From Pseudomonas sp. M30-35 (GTDB taxonomy: Bacteria; Pseudomonadota; Gammaproteobacteria; Pseudomonadales; Pseudomonadaceae): a stretch of 64,000 nucleotides of DNA. The DNA lies in the NCBI RefSeq assembly GCF_002163625.1, contig NZ_CP020892.1:2666001-2730000 (forward strand), given 5' to 3'. Within the stretch, counting starts at the first letter, position 1. Each line of letters begins with the position of its first letter. The position numbers and the translations under genes are program-made. Positions 9,644-17,812 of the stretch are shown piece by piece. The notes below the pieces were generated by a model. That model saw only the letters and a program-made list of their open reading frames with translations. It was not told the origin of the DNA and made no database searches.

Positions 9644-10319
9644 GCTGGCGCCGCTGCTGGTTTCAGCAGTGATTCTGGGCTTGCTAGGCGGAGGCCACTG
9701 CCTGGGGATGTGTGGCGGCTTGATGAGCGCCCTGTCCCTCGCTATTCCCCCAGAACAACGCAGCAGGCGCTTGCGGCTGATGCTTGCTTACAATCTAGGG
9801 CGAATCAGCAGCTACACCCTCGCCGGCTTGTTGATCGGCTTGGCAGGCGTAGCGGTCGCCTCAAGTCCGGCGGCAATGCTATTGCGTGTAGCCGCTGGCA
9901 TTTTGCTGATTTGCATGGGCCTGTACCTTGCAGGCTGGTGGAGTGGTCTGACTCGAATTGAAGCACTGGGGCGTGGGATGTGGCGTTATATTCAGCCCTT
10001 AACTCGGCACTTCATGCCTGTCAGCAGCATGCCCCGGGCGCTGATGCTCGGCAGTCTGTGGGGATGGCTGCCATGCGGCCTGGTCTACAGCACCCTGCTT
10101 TGGGCATCGAGCCAAGGCAATGCGTTGCACAGTGCCGCCTTGATGCTGGCATTTGGTTTAGGCACCCTGCCAGTGCTGATCACTACAGGCATGGCTGCTG
10201 AACGCGTCAGCAGCTTTCTGCGGATTAAAGGTGTACGTATGGCTGGCGGCTTGCTGGTCATCCTCTTCGGTATCTGGACCCTTCCCGGACCACACCAGCA
10301 CTGGTTAATGGGTCACTAA
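9636..10319 (+). CDS. TauE/SafE-type membrane protein linked to cbb3 maturation
   Basis: 227 residues with about six membrane segments and the motif GGGHCLGMCGG near residues 18-28. This is the sulfite-exporter TauE/SafE-like group that follows ccoS in many proteobacteria. The conserved His/Cys/Met motif suggests metal handling, perhaps copper, and the operon position supports a role in oxidase assembly; neither is proved by the sequence. It overlaps ccoS, so it is probably co-transcribed as the last gene of the cluster. Confidence 0.85.
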   Translation: MLELAPLLVSAVILGLLGGGHCLGMCGGLMSALSLAIPPEQRSRRLRLMLAYNLGRISSYTLAGLLIGLAGVAVASSPAAMLLRVAAGILLICMGLYLAGWWSGLTRIEALGRGMWRYIQPLTRHFMPVSSMPRALMLGSLWGWLPCGLVYSTLLWASSQGNALHSAALMLAFGLGTLPVLITTGMAAERVSSFLRIKGVRMAGGLLVILFGIWTLPGPHQHWLMGH

Positions 10320-10406
10320 CTGACCCAACAACACCTGCCCCCGCAACACTTAATCCCCCAATAATGGCCTGCTGTGCAATATATTGCGCATACTCAAAGC
10401 CTGCCC

Positions 10407-10420
10407 ATGATCCAGATCAA
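10407..10420 (+). promoter_or_regulatory. ANR box upstream of hemN
   Basis: ATGATCCAGATCAA matches the ANR/FNR consensus at nine of ten positions. Its centre is 41.5 bp from a start predicted near 10455 by the -10 hexamer TAAAAT (10443-10448), the classical class II arrangement. In P. aeruginosa hemN is a known ANR-activated gene, so the inference is strong. Confidence 0.85.
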
Positions 10421-10442
10421 CACTATAAGCACCTGGCACTTC

Positions 10443-10448
10443 TAAAAT
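10443..10448 (+). promoter_or_regulatory. Predicted -10 element of hemN
   Basis: TAAAAT matches the sigma-70 -10 consensus at five of six positions and lies at the expected distance from the ANR box. The transcript would have a leader of about 27 nt before ATG 10482. Confidence 0.7.
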
Positions 10449-10481
10449 CGCGGCTATTCTCCGTCTACTGAGAGCTGCTTT

Positions 10482-11864
10482 ATGCTCGACGCCATCCAAT
10501 GGAGTCCTGAACTGATTCGTCGCTATGATCACTCAGGCCCGCGCTATACCTCCTACCCTACCGCCATGCAATTTCACGGCAACATTGGTCCTATCGACTT
10601 AGTGCGTGCTCTGCGTGAAAGCGGCAAAGCTCAACAGCCCTTGTCGCTTTACGTTCACGTGCCGTTTTGCGCGAACATTTGCTACTACTGTGCCTGTAAC
10701 AAAGTCATCACTAAAAACCGTGACCGTGCTCAGCCCTATCTGGATGCCATCGGCCGCGAGATCAGCGCTATCAGTAGCCACCTAAAGCCCGGCCAAGTGG
10801 TTGAGCAACTGCATTTAGGCGGTGGAACGCCAACATTTCTCAGTCACGATCAACTGCGCAGTTTGATGAGCGACCTGCGCAAGCACTTCACCCTGCTCGA
10901 CGACGACTCCGGCGACTACGGTATTGAAATCGATCCGCGTGAGGCTGACTGGGCAACCATGGGGTTGTTGCGCGAGCTCGGCTTCAACCGCATCAGTCTT
11001 GGCGTTCAGGACCTGGATCCGCAAGTACAAAGAGCGGTCAACAGGATGCAATCCGTTGAGCAAACTCTAGCCATTCTCGATGCAGCACGCGCTCTGCAAT
11101 TTCGCTCGGTCAATATCGACTTGATCTATGGCTTACCGCTACAAACGCCCGAGCGATTTGCCGAAACCGTGGCAGAGGTCATTGCCCTGCAGCCGGATCG
11201 TTTATCGCTGTTCAACTACGCCCATTTGCCTGAACGCTTCAAGCCACAGCGTCGTATAGCCGATAGCGACTTACCCTGCAGTGCCGACAAATTGAGCATG
11301 CTGCAAAATTCGATCACCCAGCTCAGCGCAGCAGGCTATCGCTACATCGGCATGGATCACTTTGCCTTGGCGGATGACGAACTTGCAGTCGCCCAAGAGG
11401 AAGGCACTCTGCAACGCAACTTTCAGGGCTACACAACACATGGGCACTGCGACTTGATCGGTTTAGGCGTTTCCGCGATCAGCCAGATAGGCGGGCTTTA
11501 CTGCCAGAACAGCAGCGACCTCAACCTCTATCAACAAAGCTTGGAAAACCACCAATTAGCTACTCAACGCGGCCTGCACTGTAATGACGACGACATCATT
11601 CGGCGCGCGATAATCCAGCAATTGATCTGTCATTTTCAGCTGAACTTCGCTGATATCGAACACGCGTACAACATCGTGTTTCGCCAGTATTTCAGTGATA
11701 TCTGGCCACAATTGCAGCAGATGGCCGAGGATGGCTTGGTCGTATTGAATGAGCAGAATATCAGCGTCCTACCCAGTGGGCGCTTACTAGTTCGGTCGCT
11801 GTGTATGCTTTTCGACACGTATTTATGCGAACAGAATCGTCAGCGTTTCTCACGGGTGATCTAG
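10482..11864 (+). CDS. hemN: Oxygen-independent coproporphyrinogen III oxidase
   Basis: 460-residue radical-SAM enzyme that decarboxylates coproporphyrinogen III to protoporphyrinogen IX without oxygen. The 4Fe-4S/SAM motif C63-x3-C67-x2-C70 is visible in FCANICYYCAC, followed by the GGGTP motif. The N-terminal DHSGPRYTSYPTAMQFH segment is typical of HemN. Context is the cbb3/ANR block: it supplies haem when oxygen is scarce. A dedicated ANR promoter precedes it. Confidence 0.97.
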   Translation: MLDAIQWSPELIRRYDHSGPRYTSYPTAMQFHGNIGPIDLVRALRESGKAQQPLSLYVHVPFCANICYYCACNKVITKNRDRAQPYLDAIGREISAISSHLKPGQVVEQLHLGGGTPTFLSHDQLRSLMSDLRKHFTLLDDDSGDYGIEIDPREADWATMGLLRELGFNRISLGVQDLDPQVQRAVNRMQSVEQTLAILDAARALQFRSVNIDLIYGLPLQTPERFAETVAEVIALQPDRLSLFNYAHLPERFKPQRRIADSDLPCSADKLSMLQNSITQLSAAGYRYIGMDHFALADDELAVAQEEGTLQRNFQGYTTHGHCDLIGLGVSAISQIGGLYCQNSSDLNLYQQSLENHQLATQRGLHCNDDDIIRRAIIQQLICHFQLNFADIEHAYNIVFRQYFSDIWPQLQQMAEDGLVVLNEQNISVLPSGRLLVRSLCMLFDTYLCEQNRQRFSRVI

Positions 11865-11888
11865 CGTTCAAAAGCCCCTGACAACGGC

Positions 11889-12350
11889 TTAACCAACCAT
11901 CAGTGTCGCAACGCTCATCAACTGCTCGCTGCTCAGATTTTGCTTCCTCATTTGTGACACCAGCGAGGCATTAGCACTGCTAATAGCCCCGTGCAGACTG
12001 GCAATTTCGCTCAAAACCGCATCCACCTTGCGCTGGGTATCGCTAGTTGGTTGCTCAGCCTTTAGTGCGTTGAGTTCAGCCTGTTTGGCTGCGAGCTCTG
12101 CGCGCAGCTGGCGAATCATTTTCAGCGTATTTTTGATGCTGTCCGGGAGATTACTGTCATCAATATCTTGGTTTTTTGCAGCTTGTTTCGACTGAGCGCT
12201 GCCAGCTTCTGACAGGCTGACCCGTACCCCGCCGCTCGGTCCACGTACTGGGCTTACCCCAACCAAATCTTTTCCGGCATCCGCTTTAACGTTCGACAAG
12301 CGCAGTGGTGCCGGCGCAAAGCTAGCAGCGTTACTCTTTTCAACTCGCAT
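11889..12350 (-). CDS. Hypothetical coiled-coil protein between hemN and anr
   Basis: 153 residues from ATG 12350, which is preceded by AAGG at suitable spacing; the frame extends to a TTG at 12371 that I consider less likely. The N-terminal half is low-complexity and rich in Ala, Ser and Gly. The second half (about residues 75-120) is a Leu/Ala/Glu/Lys-rich coiled coil. There is no signal peptide or membrane segment. A protein of this kind sits at this position between hemN and anr in other pseudomonads (from memory). Function unknown. Confidence 0.75.
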   Translation of the reverse strand: MRVEKSNAASFAPAPLRLSNVKADAGKDLVGVSPVRGPSGGVRVSLSEAGSAQSKQAAKNQDIDDSNLPDSIKNTLKMIRQLRAELAAKQAELNALKAEQPTSDTQRKVDAVLSEIASLHGAISSANASLVSQMRKQNLSSEQLMSVATLMVG

Positions 12351-12499
12351 GCGCAGACCTTCTATAATCAAACATTATCGCTAACTGTATCGGCGGCAAA
12401 AATTAAAACTTGAACGTGAAGTCAACCAGCCAATGGCTGGCTGGAAAGGCTGCGCTCCTGTAATCTAGTACTATCGCGTCAACCCCCAGGATCTCTTCG

Positions 12500-13234
12500 A
12501 TGACCGGAATCATCAAGCTGCATACACCCCATCAAGCTCACTGCAAAGATTGCAGTTTGGCCAGCTTATGCCTGCCACTTTCATTGAACCTAGAGGACAT
12601 GGACGCGCTTGATGAGATCGTTAAGCGCGGCCGACCACTTAAAAAAGGTGAGTTTCTGTTTCGCCAAGGCGACAGTTTTGGTTCGGTTTTCGCGGTTCGC
12701 TCAGGCGCTCTGAAAACCTTTACCCTGAGTGACTCTGGCGAAGAACAGATCACCGGCTTTCACCTGCCCAGTGAGCTGATCGGACTTTCAGGCATGGATG
12801 CTGAGGTTTACCCAGTCTCGGCTTTGGCGCTTGAAACAACCTCGGTGTGTGAAATCCCTTTCGAACGCTTGGACGACCTGACCGCTCAGCTGCCACAGCT
12901 GCGCCGCCAGCTTATGCGCATCATGAGCCGTGAGATTCGTGACGATCAGCAAATGATGCTGTTGCTATCAAAAAAGACTGCTGATGAACGCATCGCTACC
13001 TTTTTGGTCAATCTGTCGGCCCGCTTCCGAGCCCGCGGCTTTTCCTCGCAACAATTTCGCTTGGCCATGTCGCGTAATGAAATAGGCAACTACCTCGGCC
13101 TCGCGGTTGAGACTGTCTCGCGCGTGTTTACTCGCTTTCAACAAAACAAACTGCTCGAAGCTGAAGGCAAAGAAGTGCACATCATCGACCCGATCGAGTT
13201 GTGCGCACTTGCTGGCGGCAATATCGACAGCTAA
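12500..13234 (+). CDS. anr: Anaerobic regulator ANR, FNR family
   Basis: 244-residue oxygen-sensing transcription factor of the CRP/FNR superfamily. N-terminal cysteines C15, C18 and C24 ([10 protein letters not shown]), with one further cysteine in the effector domain (SVCEIPF), are the 4Fe-4S ligands. The cyclic-nucleotide-like barrel, the dimer helix and a C-terminal helix-turn-helix follow. The recognition helix [10 protein letters not shown] carries the E-xx-SR pattern that reads TTGAT half-sites. It probably controls hemN and the cco genes in this window. apt follows 23 bp downstream. Confidence 0.97.
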   Translation: MTGIIKLHTPHQAHCKDCSLASLCLPLSLNLEDMDALDEIVKRGRPLKKGEFLFRQGDSFGSVFAVRSGALKTFTLSDSGEEQITGFHLPSELIGLSGMDAEVYPVSALALETTSVCEIPFERLDDLTAQLPQLRRQLMRIMSREIRDDQQMMLLLSKKTADERIATFLVNLSARFRARGFSSQQFRLAMSRNEIGNYLGLAVETVSRVFTRFQQNKLLEAEGKEVHIIDPIELCALAGGNIDS

Positions 13235-13257
13235 GACTTGGCCAGCCCAGGACCACC

Positions 13258-13806
13258 ATGATCTTCGATGAGTTCAGCCTTAAAACCTTGATTCGCCCCG
13301 TGCAGGACTTCCCTAAACCGGGTGTGGTTTTTCGTGATATTACCCCTCTGTTCCAATCACCGCGGGCTTTGCGCATGGTGATCGACAGCTTTATCCAGCG
13401 TTATATTGATGCAGACTTCAGCCATATCGGCGTGATGGACGCCCGTGGCTTTCTAATCGGCTCTATTGTCGCTTATGAATTGAACAAGCCCTTGGTGCTG
13501 TTTCGTAAGCAAGGCAAGTTACCGGCGGATGTGATCAGCGAGGGCTATCAGACCGAATACGGTGAAGCCTTCCTTGAGGTCCACGCTGACAGCCTGAGCC
13601 AAGGCAACAAAGTCTTGATGTTCGATGACCTCATTGCCACCGGCGGAACGCTACTGGCAGCAGTACAACTCGTTCGCCGCTTGGGCGCGAGCATCTATGA
13701 GGCAGCGGCAATTATTGACCTGCCGGAGCTTGGCGGCTCACAAAAGCTTGTGGATGCAGGCATTCCGACATTTGCCTTGACCGCTTTTGCCCTAGACGAA
13801 CAGTAA
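13258..13806 (+). CDS. apt: Adenine phosphoribosyltransferase
   Basis: 182 residues; makes AMP from adenine and PRPP for purine salvage. The PRPP-binding motif [13 protein letters not shown] is near residues 119-131, with [15 protein letters not shown] at the N-terminus. The canonical ARGF(I)F(G) stretch reads [11 protein letters not shown] 13258 fits the family start; the frame extends upstream into anr. The anr-apt order is conserved in pseudomonads. Confidence 0.95.
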   Translation: MIFDEFSLKTLIRPVQDFPKPGVVFRDITPLFQSPRALRMVIDSFIQRYIDADFSHIGVMDARGFLIGSIVAYELNKPLVLFRKQGKLPADVISEGYQTEYGEAFLEVHADSLSQGNKVLMFDDLIATGGTLLAAVQLVRRLGASIYEAAAIIDLPELGGSQKLVDAGIPTFALTAFALDEQ

Positions 13807-13825
13807 CTATTACCTGCCTGACAAC

Positions 13826-13857
13826 AATGCCTGCTTTTTCTGCAAAAGCGGGCATTT
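13826..13857 (+). terminator. Intrinsic terminator after apt
   Basis: AATGCCTGCTTTT pairs with AAAAGCGGGCATT (one mismatch) around a short loop, followed by TTTT. It lies 20 bp after the apt stop and would end the anr-apt transcript. Confidence 0.8.
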
Positions 13858-13933
13858 TGCATTTAATCACTATCCTTTCTTGCCCTCTCCCGCCGAGCAC
13901 ATCTGCACTTAAGTTGGCCTGATCAAGCAGTAG

Positions 13934-14224
13934 ATGGCCATATTTGACCTTACGCCAACGTCACTACCCTGTATTAATCATCACTCCAGCGGGCATTCAT
14001 TGACATTCGCGCACTTGAACGTCGCGCGGCCAAACAATGAGGAACCGATTACAGGCCTGGGACACAACTCGATGGTTTATATGATTGGGTCGCAAATTCA
14101 ATACGTGCTAGGTGCGCTTAACTTGCTCAAGAAAACCAATCTGCAAAGCTTGGAGGTTAAACGCGAAGTTCAGGATGCTTTCAACCATAAATTGCAAATA
14201 CCCAGCGCATCCGGCGCAAAGTAA
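13934..14224 (+). pseudogene. C-terminal remnant of a flavin monooxygenase (Baeyer-Villiger/FMO type)
   Basis: The 96-codon frame has a family-like C-terminal half, TGLGHNSMVYMIGSQIQYVL, that matches the GPNTGLGHNS..YMIE.Q motif near the C-terminus of Baeyer-Villiger and FMO-type flavoproteins. The N-terminal half is unrelated filler, and the FAD (GxGxxG) and NADPH domains are gone. There is no clear ribosome binding site. In other pseudomonads such a monooxygenase gene lies directly beside the SDR gene that follows here (from memory), so this is best read as a deletion relic of about one fifth of the gene. Confidence 0.7.
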
Positions 14225-14254
14225 TGCTGTCGTACATCCTCAGGAGAAACCCGC

Positions 14255-15133
14255 ATGAAATCGTTTGAGAATAAAGTCGCAGCAATAACGGGTGCGGGAT
14301 CAGGTATTGGTCGGGCATTAGCCTTCGGGCTCGCTCGCCAGGGTTGTGCATTGGCCTTGTCTGATGTGAATGCGCAAGGCTTGGCTGAGACTGCCGAGCA
14401 GGCACGTAGGCTTGGGGTAAAAGTTGAACACACCGTTGTAGACGTAACGGACCGAGAAGCCATGCACGCATGGGCAAACGATGTTGTTGCAGCATTTGGC
14501 CAGGTCAATGCCATCTTCAATAACGCCGGTGTTGCCCAGAGCGGCACGGTTGAGGGCAATGAATACACTGATTACGAGTGGGTCATGAACATCAACTTCT
14601 GGGGGGTGGTGAATGGCACCAAGGCATTCTTACCGCACCTGAAGGACTCAGGCGCTGGCCATATCATCAACCTATCAAGTATTTTCGGGATCTTCTCGCA
14701 GCCGGGCATGAGCAGCTATAACGCCAGTAAATTCGCTGTGCGCGGTTTCACAGAGTCACTGCGCCAAGAATTGGATATGGCTAACTGCGGAGTATCAGCC
14801 AGTTGCGTTCACCCTGGCGGGATAAAAACCAACATTGCCAACACCGCGCGAATGAACTCCAGCATGCAAGCCATGACCGGGCAAGATAACGAACAAGCGC
14901 GTCAACAGTTCAATGATCTGCTGATGCTCACCACGGCAGAGCACGCCGCGAAAGTCATCATCAAAGGCGCATTGGCCAATAAACGCCGAATACTCATTGG
15001 CGGCGATGCGTATGCAATGGACTTGATGCAACGTTTGATGCCGGCACTGTATCAGCGCGTGGTCACCGCGGTCATGAAACTGGGCATCAAGTTGGGTAAG
15101 AAACAGGTCGCTAATGTGCAGCCCAAGACCTGA
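14255..15133 (+). CDS. Short-chain dehydrogenase/reductase
   Basis: 292-residue classical SDR: cofactor motif TGAGSGIG near residues 12-19, NNAGV, and catalytic YNASK preceded by NLSS. A C-terminal extension of about 40 residues is basic and partly hydrophobic. GAGGAG-like AGGAG lies just before ATG 14255. Its usual partner monooxygenase survives only as the fragment immediately upstream, so its metabolic role here may be lost or altered. Substrate not predictable. Confidence 0.9.
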   Translation: MKSFENKVAAITGAGSGIGRALAFGLARQGCALALSDVNAQGLAETAEQARRLGVKVEHTVVDVTDREAMHAWANDVVAAFGQVNAIFNNAGVAQSGTVEGNEYTDYEWVMNINFWGVVNGTKAFLPHLKDSGAGHIINLSSIFGIFSQPGMSSYNASKFAVRGFTESLRQELDMANCGVSASCVHPGGIKTNIANTARMNSSMQAMTGQDNEQARQQFNDLLMLTTAEHAAKVIIKGALANKRRILIGGDAYAMDLMQRLMPALYQRVVTAVMKLGIKLGKKQVANVQPKT

Positions 15134-15268
15134 TCCTGAACAGACCCAGCGCCTCGACAAACTGTCCTGTTGACGTTGATCCGCAAGCACTGGCGAGCAA
15201 CCGGGCAGCAGAGTCAAAGGGGGCTAATAAGGGTCATCCAACTGCACGCGGCACTACCCCGGCAAGCC

Positions 15269-15499
15269 CTAGCGCAATGGCTGGCGAGGTTTCTTACGTA
15301 GAGGCTCTAGCAAAACACTTAAGCCGTTATGATCAATCTCTTGCATCAGCTGCAACAACTGACCGATCTGCCCTTTGGGGAAGCCTTCTCGGGCAAACCA
15401 ATTGAGGTAAGGCCCAGGCAAATCAGCAATTAACCGGCCTTTATATTTGCCGAATGGCATTTCCAAGGTAACCAACAATTGCAAATCTTCTGGTTTCAT
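15269..15499 (-). CDS. DUF3820 family protein
   Basis: 76 residues. The conserved core MPFGKYKGRLIADLPGPYLNWF is typical of DUF3820, named for putative quorum-sensing-regulated virulence factors. ATG 15499 is preferred over the GTG one codon upstream. It is a small cytosolic protein without membrane segments; the molecular role is unknown to me. Located between an SDR and a glutaredoxin-like gene on the opposite strand. Confidence 0.8.
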   Translation of the reverse strand: MKPEDLQLLVTLEMPFGKYKGRLIADLPGPYLNWFAREGFPKGQIGQLLQLMQEIDHNGLSVLLEPLRKKPRQPLR

Positions 15500-15642
15500 C
15501 ACAGACCAATCTTAAGCATTTATGCACCTGATTATGCCAAACCATTGACCTCAGCGCTGTGCAATTTAGCTGTTTGGCAAGTCAGCCAAGGCAAACTCAG
15601 GTAAGATTCGGGTCCGCAAATTTCCACCCTGGATTCGTACCC

Positions 15643-16014
15643 ATGTTCATCAACGCCCTGCGCAATGGCCTAGGCCAGATCATTATCTTTATCGACTTCA
15701 TCACCCGCCCGCGCAAAATGCAGCGATCTCCAGAAGCACAAGCAGCGGTTAACCAGGCGGCATCAAATCTTTCCTTGTACCAGTTCAGAGCCTGTCCGTT
15801 CTGTGTCAAAACCCGACGCACTCTGCACAAGCTGAACGTGCCAATGCAGCTACGTGATGCTAAAAATGATGTACAAGCGCGCAATGAGTTGCTCGAACAA
15901 GGCGGAAAAATCCAAGTGCCTTGCCTGCGCATCGAAGAAAACGGCCAAAGCACTTGGCTGTATGAATCAAAAGCCATTGCTAGCTACTTGCAGGAGCGTT
16001 TCGTCACTGCATAA
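15643..16014 (+). CDS. Glutaredoxin/GST N-terminal domain protein
   Basis: 123 residues from ATG 15643. A hydrophobic N-terminal segment (about 8-20) is followed by a thioredoxin-fold domain with the redox motif CPFC (LYQFRACPFCVKTRR), a cis-Pro region QVPCL and the ESKAIASYL end found in glutaredoxin-like and GST N-terminal domains. It probably acts as a membrane-tethered thiol-disulfide or glutathione-dependent reductase. The frame extends upstream, but the chosen start gives the family-like N-terminus. Confidence 0.85.
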   Translation: MFINALRNGLGQIIIFIDFITRPRKMQRSPEAQAAVNQAASNLSLYQFRACPFCVKTRRTLHKLNVPMQLRDAKNDVQARNELLEQGGKIQVPCLRIEENGQSTWLYESKAIASYLQERFVTA

Positions 16015-16020
16015 GTAGAA

Positions 16021-16045
16021 CGGCGCGGCCTTTCAGGTCGCGCCG
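16021..16045. terminator. Hairpin between convergent genes
   Basis: CGGCGCGGCC, loop TTTCA, GGTCGCGCCG. A strong GC stem without a clear T tract, placed between the ends of the glutaredoxin-like and cupredoxin genes. Confidence 0.5.
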
Positions 16046-16062
16046 CACTCAGGCTAAGCCTA

Positions 16063-16563
16063 TTACTCGCTTACCTCGATACTGCCGACCATTCCTGCCT
16101 GGTAATGCCCGGCGATCAAACAGGCGAAGTCAAAACGCCCGGATTGATTGAAGGTCCAGATAATCTCCCCTGTTTTTCCTGGCTTCACATGCGCCATATA
16201 GGCCGCGTGATGTTCCATGCCTGGGTTTTTGAGCATCATCTGCGCATGTGCATCGAGGGTTTTCTGCGTGCCAAGCACATACTCGTGAAGTAACTTGCCG
16301 TCGTTGTGCAGCACCAACCGCACCGTCTCCCCTTTCTTGAACGTCAGGGTGTCTGGGCTAAAGCGCATGTCATCGCCCATACGCAGATCAATAGTGCGAC
16401 TGACCTGACTGGCATCACCGGCAACTCCCCAAGGCATTTGCTCTGGCTGGGCATGCATCGAATGATCAGTCATCGGCTGGTTTTCATCCGCCCACAGAGC
16501 GGAACTGGCAACAGTGACGTACAGCAGTACAAAAGTGGTCAACAACGTTTTAGCAAAAGTCAT
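16063..16563 (-). CDS. Periplasmic cupredoxin-like copper protein
   Basis: 166 residues from ATG 16563 with a signal peptide (FAKTLLTTFVLLYVTVASSALWA). The mature part starts with a Met/His-rich tract (MTDHSMHAQPEQMPWG) and continues as a plastocyanin/azurin-like fold. Candidate copper ligands are His in LLHEYV, Cys in FACLIAGHY, the His of AGHY, and Met in GMVG. It is probably an electron carrier or copper chaperone in the periplasm. A small Met/Cys/His-rich secreted protein is encoded just upstream on the same strand. Confidence 0.85.
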   Translation of the reverse strand: MTFAKTLLTTFVLLYVTVASSALWADENQPMTDHSMHAQPEQMPWGVAGDASQVSRTIDLRMGDDMRFSPDTLTFKKGETVRLVLHNDGKLLHEYVLGTQKTLDAHAQMMLKNPGMEHHAAYMAHVKPGKTGEIIWTFNQSGRFDFACLIAGHYQAGMVGSIEVSE

Positions 16564-16656
16564 ACAAAACCTCGAATAAGCTCTGCCCTGATACGCTTGG
16601 TGATCAAAGCAATACACGGCTCTATTGAGCCGAAAATAACGCAGTGTTTGCGGTAG

Positions 16657-17034
16657 TTATACGAGGTTGGTACGCGGCGGGCGCTTTGGTAAGTCGCTGA
16701 TATGGCCAGCAAACTGAGGGCTGCTCTGGACGAGTGGATGTGCCGCTTTGAAGATGCCGGGCTTACCCAGCGATGTGGGTAAAATAGCTGCGCTCAGACA
16801 CATTGAGCAGTGCATACAAAGTTGGCTGATCAATGTGTCTTGCTGATGGCCAGCATCGAGCATGCTGGACTGCAGGCTCTCGCACTGCGGTGACATTTGC
16901 GAGGCAGTCGAAGCCGACGCAGACGGCTGCATATCAAGCGACATACAATTCTGCATGCTGATCACGGCCATGCTTTGCACAGGCAGCGCGAGCAGCATCA
17001 AGCAAACGGTCAGCAGTCGCAGAATTTTATTCAT
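16657..17034 (-). CDS. Secreted Cys/Met/His-rich protein, probable copper-linked
   Basis: 125 residues: an N-terminal signal peptide (LLTVCLMLLALPVQSMA), then about 60 residues rich in Cys, Met, His and Ser with CMHCSMC, and a C-terminal LPKRPPRT motif. Short proteins ending this way commonly sit beside copper-resistance genes. The neighbouring cupredoxin supports a copper role, but no function is proven. It is likely co-transcribed with 16063-16563 (about 90 bp gap). Confidence 0.7.
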   Translation of the reverse strand: MNKILRLLTVCLMLLALPVQSMAVISMQNCMSLDMQPSASASTASQMSPQCESLQSSMLDAGHQQDTLISQLCMHCSMCLSAAILPTSLGKPGIFKAAHPLVQSSPQFAGHISDLPKRPPRTNLV

Positions 17035-17071
17035 GGCAGTAGAACAGCACGCGGCCAGAGGTGATTTTAGT

Positions 17072-17119
17072 CAGCTGAAATTATGCACTGCAAAACCCAT
17101 GCGTGCATAACTTCAGTTG
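17072..17119. repeat. 48-bp imperfect palindrome
   Basis: The 17-bp arms CAGCTGAAATTATGCAC (17072-17088) and GTGCATAACTTCAGTTG (17103-17119) pair with two mismatches around a 14-base loop. It lies just after the stop of the glutathione transferase gene and about 40 bp upstream of the Cys/Met-rich gene. It could be a read-through terminator without a T tract or an operator for the copper pair. Confidence 0.65.
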
Positions 17120-17132
17120 ATTTCATATTGCG

Positions 17133-17735
17133 TCAATCAAGCATACCGACATGCCCAGGCTGACTTGCAACGCGGTCTAACCACATGCGTATCGAGGGAA
17201 AATTGCTCAAGTCAAAACCACCCTCATCCGCCACGTGGGTGTATGCATACAGCGCAATATCGGCAATTGAGTATTGCTCGCCCACTAGATAAGGCGTGTT
17301 TTGCAGTTGCCTTTCCATGACCTTCAGCGCTTTGTAACCCATTACGTGACAACGCTGGTATTCAGCCAAGCGCTCTTCAGGCATGTTCTGATACAGGCGG
17401 ATAAAGCGCGCCACAGCAATACTTGGCTCATGACTGTACTGCTCGAAGAACTGCCACTGCAGTACCTGAGTGCGAAGGCGTGGCTCGGTTGGCAGGAACT
17501 CACTGTCGTTCGCCAGATAATTGAGAATCGCATTGGACTCCCAAAGACAGGTGCCATCTTCGAACTCCAGCACCGGGATTTTGCCATTGGGATTCTTGGC
17601 TAAAAACGCCTCGGTTTGCGTCTCACCCTTGAGGATATCAATTGCTATCCACTCATAAGGAATGCCCAGCAGATTGAGCATCAACTTAACTTTGTAGCAG
17701 TTTCCCGAGCGATAATCGCCGTATACCTTCAACAT
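17133..17735 (-). CDS. Glutathione S-transferase family protein
   Basis: 200 residues from ATG 17735 (MLKVYGDYRSGNCYKVK). The N-terminal thioredoxin-like domain contains SGNCYK, KNPNGKIPVLE and ESNAIL (glutathione site). The C-terminal helical domain has YSIADIALYAY. Cytosolic; the likely roles are glutathione conjugation or peroxide and dehalogenation chemistry, with the substrate unknown. The frame extends 13 codons upstream without family similarity. Confidence 0.9.
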   Translation of the reverse strand: MLKVYGDYRSGNCYKVKLMLNLLGIPYEWIAIDILKGETQTEAFLAKNPNGKIPVLEFEDGTCLWESNAILNYLANDSEFLPTEPRLRTQVLQWQFFEQYSHEPSIAVARFIRLYQNMPEERLAEYQRCHVMGYKALKVMERQLQNTPYLVGEQYSIADIALYAYTHVADEGGFDLSNFPSIRMWLDRVASQPGHVGMLD

Positions 17736-17812
17736 TGCTGTGCTCCTGATACTGCGAGGCCCAAGCCTCGCCATGTTTCATGTTCTATCACACTCGCAGC
17801 GAGCTGACCCAC

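Noticed and set aside
12410..12425. TTGA...TCAA upstream of anr as an autoregulatory ANR box
   Set aside because: The half-sites are separated by eight bases instead of six, which does not fit ANR dimer spacing.
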